Assembly: GCA_001599975.1 (NCBI GenBank)
Contig: BCIO01000001.1
Location: 4,027,631-4,091,630 of the forward strand
Source of the DNA: Cystobasidiopsis lactophilus
Lineage: Eukaryota; Basidiomycota; Agaricostilbomycetes; Agaricostilbales; Chionosphaeraceae
Direction: 5' to 3'
DNA length: 64,000 nt
This document shows, in pieces, positions 10,801 to 19,620 of the stretch. The notes under the pieces are model-generated. The model was not told where the DNA came from and did not search any database. It worked only from the letters and a program-made list of their open reading frames with translations. The position numbers and the translations under genes were made by a program. How positions within the stretch are numbered: the first letter of the stretch is position 1; each line of letters begins with the position of its first letter.

Positions 10801-13558
10801 CAAACAGAATGTTTTCTCTGACGGTGTGGTTGGTTCGGATGAACGGGTCTTGGGAGCAAAGGGCGACCGGTAGGACATCGGCCGGAGAGTGAACTTTCCC
10901 AGAAAGGATGTCACATTCGCCGATGATAGCATTGAGCAATGTCGATTTGCCCGCTCCAGTAGCACTTGCGAGGATAGTCANGCCTTGCGGGACTGCTGTN
11001 CCGTTGACTTTANACAAAATGATCTTGCCGCCAATGCCGATGTCAGCATCTTCAAATGAGACGCGCGTGGAAATCTTCTCCTCCGAGTGAACAGACGCAA
11101 AAAATGCAGTCTTTTCGCCAGATGACGCGAGAAGAGCAGGCTGCTTCTCGGGCAGAAGCAAAAAGGACTGGAGTCGGCTCATGCTGGACGCTGCCGAGAG
11201 CCTGCTTCGGAAATAGATGACACATAGCGTGAAGCGGCCGGAGGAGGACTCACCCCATGCCATAGCGCCAAACAACATCGTACTGGGCAAATCGGATCAG
11301 TCCCACGCAATGCTGATAGTCAGCGACCTCGACGAACGTAAGAGGCCATCCACGTATTCAGCACGGCCAAAACAGTAAGCACTCGAATTCTATCGAAGTT
11401 GGCGTGGGGCGACAAAGCGAACGCGGCCAGCACGACGATGCGCACAAGGCAAAATGCTGAAGACAATCCTGAGCGCAGTCGTCACCAATGTGCAAAGCTT
11501 ACTCAGGTTGTGGATGCCGCCATTTACGAGCCATTTGAAGCGATAAGACCGCATTGCTGTCAGCTCCTTTTCCAACAAGGCGAAGTACTTTAGGGATAGC
11601 ACGCGCTCATAAGCCGCAAATTTGATGGCTCTGATCTGCTTCTGAGTGAGAATGTGCTCCAAGCCAATGTTTCCCATCACCTACGCAGTTGATGGTGGAA
11701 GCAATCTGGGACACAGCTTTGAGCTAATTCATTCAACTCAAAAACGTCTACGCTCACAAGGCGAACTCTACGATCTGTTGCTGCAGACCACTTCGTCTGC
11801 GCTTCAGCTGAAGAGTGAGTGGAAGCGTGCAAGTTGCCAGTAAAACACAGAAAGTGGTGGCCACAACAGCGGTCCGATTGGTCTCGTGCCAAATTATTCT
11901 GCAACCAGTCAGATCCCGCGAGTCAGCGACGGATGGGATCAATATGCGAGGACTTACATCAAACCTAAGAAATAGGAGAATAGCATTTGGATGACGACGA
12001 CCGGCAGATCGCTCACGACGGTGACGCGCTCCAGGTCGTTGCTGAGGAAGCTGGTCAGTTTGCCCGGGCCCACGTCGACATCCCTGGACTTATCAGGTTA
12101 GAATACAAAAAGCAGCATCTAGCTGGATTTTGATTGCATTGCGTGCCGAGTCATGACAAGCTTGATTTGATGAGCTGCAATCAGCACTTCTTTCAGAGTA
12201 AAGGGGCCAGACAGAGAACTCACCGCCTTTCGATAGACGGCTTGCATCATGGTTGCTCGGAAGAGGCTTCCAACCTTCGTGACCCAGTGTCAAGAAGCTT
12301 GTTCGGTTTGCCTGAGAGGTGGCCCACCTTGAAGGACGCGCTTCTTGCATCTATCGAGATTCTTAGCATTCAAGAGGCTTCTCATCGCACAAGTCCACTT
12401 ACAGGTGTAGGCCAAGACGGAGGACACGGTGAAGAAGACGTAGGCTAAAGCAATAAACCAGCCCACTAGGTCGGGCTGGGGATGACCGGAGCTCTTGGCA
12501 CTGGGCTGGCTGTTGGGTATGCCCCTCAACGATCAAGAAAGTGTAACGTACTCGATAAAAATCAAGAGCGCCTTCAGTAGCAAAGCATTCGAGCACAAGC
12601 AGATCGCTTGAAAGATGGCGATGACTGCGGGAAGCACCATCTCCCATCTGAAGGCTTCCACCAAAGACATGGTTAAAGGTCTATCCAAGTCACAAGGTGA
12701 TGAGCGATGACCGATGTGGTAACAGAGAAAACCTCGACACGCACAAGCGAGCGCCAGGTTTAGACCGGCTGAGCCAAATGGCCTGGAAGGCTTCAAACGA
12801 CTTTTCGGACGACTCAAGCACTTGAGGTAGCTCCGAAGACTTGAAAATGTGGGTCCATCCCTCGATCATCAACTTCCAGAACCAGATCAGCAGAGTTGTG
12901 GACGTGAGGGAGTAGGCAGTNGCTTGGATNTCGGGNGCGGCGTCCAGAAGAAGCTCTTCAAACAGGAANCNGAGAACAGANAANNCGAAGTTGAGNACGA
13001 GCGAGACGAAGAAGAAGGTGTGGTGCAAGTCGAAATGGAGGAGGGTGAAGGTGCGGATCCGAACCGCGTCACAGGCCAGTTGCAAAAGCAAGACGGCGGC
13101 GATCAGATGGGAGGTCTGATTTTCACGTTTCTGCTCCAAGTACAGCCACAGAGGCAGTAGGGTCTGGGAGAAAAGACAGCCTGTCATCTTGGGCCTTCTT
13201 CGAGGCGAAAAGCACCTACAGCTCCGATAAGGTGCAGAATGAAGTATGATAGGGCCAGTTTAGAGTCATAAGCACTAAAGTGGCGGCGTAGAATGACCCA
13301 GGCTGCTAATTGAAGGCCAGCAGTGACGAGCAGGCCTATCGCAGCATCGATTTTCAGCCAAAACGGCAAGGACGACACAGGTCTAGCCGGCTTCTCAAGA
13401 CGTGGTCTGGTTAGGTGAAAGACTTTAAGACAGCAGACTAAGATGAAAGTCGCAGCCGGCAGCAAGCCCAGCACGGCGAACGAGAAGCGCAAGTTGACGT
13501 CCACCCGACAGGTCGACAAGGGCCCACTGGCGAAGCTCCACTCGTGAGGGCACTCCAT
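7899..13558 (-). CDS. Full-length ABCC (MRP/Ycf1-type) ABC transporter
   Basis: Large ATP-driven exporter of the multidrug-resistance-associated subfamily, of the kind that moves glutathione conjugates or organic anions across the vacuolar or plasma membrane. Many exons. The N-terminus (13184-13558 and 12690-13187) has about five hydrophobic segments before the first transmembrane domain, the TMD0 of long MRPs. Nucleotide-binding domain 1 lies near 10325-11290, with Walker [10 protein letters not shown], signature [15 protein letters not shown] and VVILD; the next exon continues as DVFSALD, so Walker B is intact. Domain 2 (8044-8907) has GRTGSGKSS, signature [15 protein letters not shown], Walker [13 protein letters not shown] and the switch His in VVVAHR. 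The protein ends [13 protein letters not shown]. In domain 1 the first Walker A Gly reads as Ser. Scattered single N bases fall in the domain-1 and transmembrane exons. Substrate not inferable. Confidence 0.88.
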
Positions 13559-14269
13559 ATCGTGTCAGCCCCAAGTGGTCGGCAGAGCCAGAGAGCGCAG
13601 AAAAGTCATCGCTGAGAATCAGCATCGCACGCGTTCTCGAGCGTTCGTCTTTACGTTTGGGGCCAGTGATGCTTCACCACTCTTCACAGACTACTGTGGG
13701 GCACAGTACATGGATCGGTGTTGAGTAAGCAGGATCAAGGGCAGAATCGAGCACCCATTGGCATCGCTGCTCAACCATTGCGCCTCGGTCGCAGTCAGTC
13801 CATGGCTTTGGGAGAGCACAGCTCAGCATTGCGTTCTGGTGCCATCAGGCCCCAGCCTGTTCATTCACTGCAACAGACTTTCAGAGATCGCCGAGAAGGA
13901 CATGAACAGCCAGAGGAGAGAGACATGCGCAAGCCAGCGCACTTCATTCAATTTTCGACGCTCACAGGTGGTCGGTGGCGTGTGTGGAGGATCACGATGC
14001 AAATTCACAGGGTCAATTACCAGCTCGATCAAAGTTTGATGGCAATGCGAGCTCGATGCCCTAGGACTGCTTGAGGGATGGCCATTGCACGACCCGACGA
14101 TGTCCAAATCAGCCACACTGCTGCCCGCTCCTTCAATGCCACAGTCCGCCAAACGATTCATCAAAGTCGATCCGTTGCTGCGATTGCCACTTCAGTCAGT
14201 CATGAAAGCGAATCAGCGCGGGCCAACGGAGGGGGCTCACAATGCCACCTTCTGTGGGAAACGGGGCCA
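13559..14269. other. Intergenic stretch, ABC transporter promoter side
   Basis: About 0.7 kb between the transporter start and the F-box gene stop. Open frames here are short, lack family resemblance and overlap one another on both strands. It probably holds the transporter 5' UTR and promoter. No RNA gene or repeat seen. Confidence 0.5.
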
Positions 14270-15613
14270 TCACAAGAGCCAATCGAGGCAGAACTCGCGG
14301 CTCAAGTGGCCAGGACCAAAGGTGATGGGTTCGGCGTCCGCGTAGAGAGCAAATTCGACACCTCTTGCGTCCAAATTTGCTCGAAATGCTGCCATCGCCG
14401 TAGGTCCAAGCTGGCCCACAGTATGAGTGACGTAGATTGAAAGCCGTTTAAGGTCCGGAAGAGATGTAGGCTGAAGAAGAAAGGAATCGATGTCGTCGAA
14501 CGTTGCCCACTCGACCAAGCCGAGGTCAAGATGGCGGGTCGTTTCGGGGATGCTCTGAAGACAGGCAATAATATCATGTCCCATCTTCAAGTTCGATACT
14601 TGCATGCGAAGTGGACGCAAGATGTCGAGAAGCTGTTTCATCTCCGGCACCCCCCACCAATCTTCGCCGTGACGGATGGACAAAAGGTCCAGAGATCTGG
14701 GAAGAAGGGAAGCGACTGTATCTGTCAGCTCTCCATGAGGGCAAAGCACCGAAAGAGTCAAGCTCTTGATGTGTGACCAATCGACGATCGAAGAGACCAG
14801 TGGGCGCATGTCGTGAGTCGCCAGCCGTACGAGAGAGGGCAGTCGGATGACTTCACACTCTTTGATGTAAGAAGAAACGTGAGAGAAGATCCAAAGCTGT
14901 TCGACGGCGGGCTTCCAAGCAAGTAGTCCGCTCAACCATTCACCGGGCACATCGACCGAGTCAATCAACGCGACCTCCTTGACTTTGAGAGGCGAAAGGC
15001 AAGATGGCAAAGGACGCCAGTCTTTGGGCTCAAGGTTGTGCCGGTTCCAATGCGCGTAGAGGTTGTCTTCCAAAGCCCTCGACGAGAGAAGTAGGGAGAC
15101 GGTGACAAAGTTGGCCATGTCGAGAGTTTGAAGGAAGTCGCCGCTGGCGTAGGCGTCCCAGTTCCACGTCAAGTTCCAACACAGCTCCAGCACTTGTACC
15201 AAAGCGGCGTGCGACACCAAGAAGGCGAAGAAAGGTTCGAGCTCGGCCGCTCGTAGTGCGCATGGGCGCTGTGCGTAAGTCTCTTTCCTCTTGATGATAG
15301 ACACAGCCACCCTCTTCAAGCCCTGCTGTAGCACCGCCGGACGCAACGAGCGGCACAAGGTCGCCATCCTTGCCACTCTTGCGACATGAGCTTGACCCGG
15401 GTAGCGATCGCCTTCCGCTTCGTCGCACTCGAGCGTTTTGAAAGGCACTCGCTCTTCAACGAAGACTTCGCCAAAGATCTGAGAAAGGAGCTCGGCAGGC
15501 AAATTCTGCAAGCAGAGAGGCATCATGGCTGTCAACGCCTTTGGAGGCAATCTTGAGGCAGAGTGAGTGTCGAGAGCGTCCCAAGAGGGCGTGGAGCAAA
15601 TCTGAAGGTCCAT
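14270..15613 (-). CDS. F-box-like protein, unknown target
   Basis: A single uninterrupted frame of about 447 codons. A short leader is followed by CLQNLPAELLSQIFGEVF, which matches the F-box core LPxELLxxIF that binds Skp1 in SCF ubiquitin ligases. The next segment ends in a Cys- and Leu-rich helix (ARMATLCRSLRPAVL), typical of the rest of an F-box. The remainder, with repeated amphipathic Leu-rich strands (VKEVALIDSV, SLVRLATHDM, IKSLTLSVL, LKRLSIYVTH), looks like irregular leucine-rich repeats, as is common in large families of basidiomycete F-box proteins. The target cannot be inferred. Start choice is open between ATG 15613 and ATG 15526; the latter puts the F-box almost at the N-terminus. 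It has no introns, unlike nearly all its neighbours. Confidence 0.72.
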   Translation of the reverse strand: MDLQICSTPSWDALDTHSASRLPPKALTAMMPLCLQNLPAELLSQIFGEVFVEERVPFKTLECDEAEGDRYPGQAHVARVARMATLCRSLRPAVLQQGLKRVAVSIIKRKETYAQRPCALRAAELEPFFAFLVSHAALVQVLELCWNLTWNWDAYASGDFLQTLDMANFVTVSLLLSSRALEDNLYAHWNRHNLEPKDWRPLPSCLSPLKVKEVALIDSVDVPGEWLSGLLAWKPAVEQLWIFSHVSSYIKECEVIRLPSLVRLATHDMRPLVSSIVDWSHIKSLTLSVLCPHGELTDTVASLLPRSLDLLSIRHGEDWWGVPEMKQLLDILRPLRMQVSNLKMGHDIIACLQSIPETTRHLDLGLVEWATFDDIDSFLLQPTSLPDLKRLSIYVTHTVGQLGPTAMAAFRANLDARGVEFALYADAEPITFGPGHLSREFCLDWLL

Positions 15614-15869
15614 CCAGACCGGTGAGAAGGCTTCAGATAGCGAGATGATCAAGGCAAGACTGACATCCAAACTCAGGCTTCAAATCCGAAAAGTGTCAAA
15701 GCGCAAAGTGTCGACAGAGGACTCGCTGGCGCGCCAGGCTCTCGGGCAGTAGCAGCGTGAGGGCTATCTTCTGAGAGAGCTTGGACCACGAAAGCCCAGA
15801 AGTGAGTGACGGTCTGGGAGCAAGCCGTCGAGTGGGCTCCTCGCTCGCCCAGCAACCGCCGAGCCAAGC
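15614..15869. promoter_or_regulatory. Bidirectional promoter region, F-box gene and MPC1
   Basis: 256 bp between the start codons of divergently transcribed genes. Role inferred from layout; no specific motif recognised. Confidence 0.4.
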
Positions 15870-16978
15870 ATGGCGACTTTCGCAAAATGGATTCGCTCGC
15901 CAGAGGCTCGGAAGTACTTCATGTGAGCGCATCTCTGGTGACAGCCATAGCGCCCGGGCTGAAGCTCAAGAGGCTCGGGTCGACGCAGGTCCACTCACGC
16001 AAGTTTTGGAGCTTTGCCCTTCGGCATCCGCCGTTTGCTTGGATGTGTGCTGACCTGTTGTGCGCTTCGATTAGTTCTGGGGCCCAGTTGCCAAGTGCGT
16101 GCATCCTCGCTGCTGCCTGGCTTGCGCTCCGTCGCTGACCGCAGCTGCGTTTGTTGGGCGGCGATTAGCTGGGGCTTGCCTCTGGCCGCCATTGGACAGA
16201 TACAGGCCGACGAGGAGCTCATTAGCGAATCTATGAGTGCGTCGATGCCCCCCTGATGTCCCTTGGAGCGAGGCTGATGGGTCGATGACCAGCTCCGGCT
16301 TTGTTTGCCTATTCGTGCGTCTCGCCTTGCCCCGTATCAACTGGACTGCAGCTAATGATTCCCCTCAGATTGGTCTTCATGCGTTTTGGTAGGGACCATC
16401 CTTTGATGATCGCGCAAGTTTGAAGGTCTGATGGGCCATGGCAGCTTGGAGAGTCCAGCCTAGAAACTATTTGCTCTTCGCCGTGCGTCTCGTTTATCCC
16501 CTTGGCCCGAGCGTTTTACTCATTTAGGAGACTACAGTGTCACGCGACCAATGCAACGGCACAAGCTGTCCAGGGCTTCCGTCTGTTCAGATACAAACAG
16601 TGCGTTTCGTTTCACGGCTCCTCGCATGGGGCCCGCCATGACCACCATCATTCTATAGAGAGGGTGGTAAAGAAGGACGACTGGCCAAACAAGCCAACAA
16701 GTCGATCGCTGGCACCGTGGCCGACTTCAAGGTGCGCTTGCCCCCGTGTTCTTGCTGCCTCTTCGAACATCTTGCCTGATGAACGGCACGTCGGCTTCCC
16801 AGGGAGATTTCCAGAAGACCAAGGATGCCGCTGAGCAGCACTCATTGATTGCCAAAGACGTAGACACGTTCAAGGTTCGCCCATCTCGTCCATCTTTGCC
16901 CGGTGGAAAGTCGCTGATCGGCTCGGGTGGATCCAGGGCGACTTCCAAAAGCACAAGGAGGAGCTCAAGACCAAATAA
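15870..16978 (+). CDS. MPC1: Mitochondrial pyruvate carrier subunit 1, with micro-exons
   Basis: Subunit of the inner-membrane heterodimer that imports pyruvate into mitochondria. Eleven exons with fully consistent phases: 15870-15922, 15989-15998 (10 nt), 16074-16093 (20 nt), 16169-16236, 16293-16314 (22 nt), 16369-16388 (20 nt), 16445-16482, 16538-16599, 16659-16731, 16803-16874 and 16937-16978. They give 159 residues. The product begins MATFAKWIRSPEARKYFMS, continues with [20 protein letters not shown] (first membrane segment), SLVFMRFAWRVQPRNYLLFA and CHATNATAQAVQGFRLFRY, the MPC1 hallmark. The intron after exon 2 starts GCAAGT, a GC-AG intron; the others are GT-AG. Beyond the family's usual end the protein carries an extra Lys-rich tail of about 60 residues in three exons. 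Each of the last two begins with GDFQK. No single open frame shows this gene, so automatic annotation may miss it. Confidence 0.9.
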
Positions 16979-17276
16979 TCAGATCACTTTGACCAGGCCG
17001 ACTGCATTCGACGACGAGAAGGGCCGACGCCACCGAGACTAAGGGGTAGAGTCGAGCCTTGCAATTTATCGCACTCAAACTCCAACCTGTCTGCTGCCAC
17101 TCGGTCATCGATCGCTTAGCCCGTTCCTCGTAGATGCTTATAAGGCAGTTGAGCAATACAAAGCAGTGCTTAAGTTGTATGACTGATACAAGAAACAAGG
17201 TAATGCTGCGTTGGGAATATCCGAACAGGCCCTATACCAAATCAAACCCATCTCTGACGACCCCTCTGCAGATGCT

Positions 17277-18589
17277 CTAGACTGAGGTCCTCGTAGCTGG
17301 CAGTTTCTCGAGCTCCTCTTCCAGAGACCGAATGTAGTCCAAAAGCGATTGAATATAGGTTCCTTGAGAGACCATGACCGTTTCGGCAAATTGAATCACC
17401 TGGTGTGGAACTGTATCAGTGCATCATCGTGCAGCCAAAGAGAGCTGCCCACCTGATTGTGTGACAGGCCACCCAGATCCTCGTTTCGTCGGCCGCGGCC
17501 ACCTGGGCAGACGGGGGTTTGAGGACGCACATCTTCCGGCAGCGAGGTGAATGCGATTTGGGCGCTTTTGAAGAGGCTGATGCGGTCGCTAGTGGCAACA
17601 ACGCGGTTGCGCTGCTGGGACTCGGCGTGTCTCTTGTTCTTCTCGACCCGGCTGTCGCTGTCCTCTTCCTCTGTTTGATCTCGCTTCCGCTTTTTTTCCA
17701 GGGAAGAGCTGGGCGGCAAAAGAGGGGGCGCAGGGTCTGCTGCTGGGCGGTCATGGACGGACGGCGGTGAAGATGGCGTGGGCTTGGACAGCGGAGTGAT
17801 TCCGCCCAACTGCTCCAGAGCCTTCGCCCCTTTCCCAATCTTGGCATTCTTTGAGGGCATTGGCAAGATTCGTCGCCCTTCAGGAGGGGTGATTGGCACA
17901 TCGTCGCCATTAGGTGAAGACGAGCTGCGAGTCAAGGGCGGGGTGCGACCGTTCGCTTGTTGAAGGTCGCGATCAAAGATGACTGGTGTCTCTGCTCGAA
18001 GCAAATCATCGCGGTCGAGGCCAATCTTGCCGTCGTTGGCGTCGGACTCTGGGCACTGATACTGGACGGCGGCTACAAAGATTGTCAATTCGAATTCTTA
18101 GCAGCAGGCGATTACAAACGGCTTACTGCTGCTACTGTGAGAAGGAGCAGGCGTAGTCGGCCATCCGGGAGGGCCAGACATGCTGTGAGCAAAATCGCTT
18201 TCGGCTCAAGCCGTTGGGAAAAGACAAAATGGGGCAACGCACGATAGGTTGAAGTCAAAGGCCTCTCGAAAGCCAGGCAGCGTAGACTGCTGATACGAGC
18301 TGGCCAGTCCGTCAGAGTGCGGCGATTGAAGGAGTAGGGAGAGATCGTCGGCATCATCGTGAGGCTGACCTGAGTGGCGAGAGCGAAGCGTCAGCCAAAT
18401 GAAAAGCCTGAAGTGGCTGATTGGATACCTACAATGCATTGAAAAGTAGTTAGGCTGTGGAGGAGACTGCCGAGGTGCCATGGAAGCGGCAGAAGGATCG
18501 ACGAAATCTTATGGACAATTGCCCGTCAGGCTCCTCCTGCTGGGAACTGCAGCTCTTGTGGACTCACAGATGGTATCAGACGAGTCCAT
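17277..18589 (-). CDS. Unrecognised nuclear-type protein rich in SP/TP sites
   Basis: Spliced gene with at least six exons; I do not recognise the family. A consistent model starts MDSSDTIYFVDPSAASM (ATG 18589). It runs through an acidic segment (HDDADDLSLLLQSP), then TLPGFREAFDFNLS, and then a long disordered Pro/Ser region (17450-18070). This has many SP/TP dipeptides, typical of cyclin-dependent or MAP kinase substrates, and a basic patch KKRKRDQTEEEDSDSR that could be a nuclear localisation signal. The final exon (17277 to about 17399) reads VIQFAETVMVSQGTYIQSLL, then DYIRSLEEELEKLP, an amphipathic helix suited to dimerisation. The phases agree at each joint I checked, which supports one gene. 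A transcriptional regulator is a guess only. It ends 298 bp from the MPC1 stop (convergent). Confidence 0.55.
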
Positions 18590-19620
18590 CTTAGCTCTAT
18601 CGACTTGGAGAGGGCAAATTGCCAAAACCAAGAAAACCGTCCGCTTGGTGTGGGAGCAAGCCAAGTTGCCCTCAGGCGGCCAGCGCGACCGTTTTGTGCT
18701 GACGCCACTCGCGGTATTGGAATCCGCTCCTTCTTGTCACCAAACATGGGCAGAACGTGTTGTCGAGATGATCTGAAAGTCTCCAAGCGGAGCATGCCCA
18801 AGCTTTTCCTGAGCTAAAGTCGCGTTCCTTGCCAATGCTCTGACCTCGAGAACCATCACTGATGTACTCCGTGATGACTGTGATTGATGACTTTGTCTTG
18901 TTTGTTTTGCGTTGTTTCCATACGTCGTTAACAGGCTCTCGGTCAATGTGGGCGCAAGGGCAGCCACAGCCTGCGCTCGGGCGTTTCAAGCCGCCGGGTA
19001 GCAAGAATAACGCCACGGTTTATAGGTCCAGCACCAGTCGAGCAGCAGCAGCAGGTTTGGCAAGGGCCCAAAAGGTTCGAGATCACGACGCGGTGGCAAA
19101 TCGAGGCGGGCAAAGCGTGGCGCCGCTTCTCTCGGGCCCAGCTTCCATGTTTGGGCAATTGTTCACGCGTCTGGCATTCAACAGCAGCATACTTCACGCT
19201 GTAAGCAAGGCGTAGGTCGTCCAGGATCAAGAGGAGAACGGCCAGTGGAGAGCGCTTATTTACACTTCCAGGCCAACCGCAAGCCGTGCCGAGGAATGCG
19301 TGGCCAACGCCCACTAAAATGACGAAGCGAGGCCACTCGTTCTCCAAACGCTCTCACATGGAGACGTTACAGCTCATCTCGGGCAAGGAGTGGAGTCATT
19401 GGGGCAGCCGCGGCCCGCTGCTGGTCTAAACGTCCCATTTCACATATTTTTCACGCGCCTGTGCTTTAGAGGGTATCCAAGATTGCATGGAGAAGTGAGG
19501 AGGTAACAAGCACGAATTCAAGAGTATCACCACTACAAGCTAAGGCCCTATTGTTTCAAACAAAACGAAAGTTGGGTAAAGGAACTGAGCATAAAGTTGG
19601 GTCGTTAATGGAGCAGACGG
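18590..19620. other. About 1 kb without a recognisable gene
   Basis: Lies between the start of the SP/TP-rich gene and the stop of the Msb1-like gene. The longest frames on either strand (18480-18776 +, 18862-19215 +, 18943-19347 -) lack family resemblance, and the last has no ATG at its head. Probably the promoter of the first gene plus the 3' UTR of the second. Confidence 0.5.

Noticed and set aside
18943-19347. A 134-codon minus-strand frame upstream of the SP/TP-rich gene
   Set aside because: No ATG at its head, no family resemblance, and it overlaps frames of similar length on the other strand.
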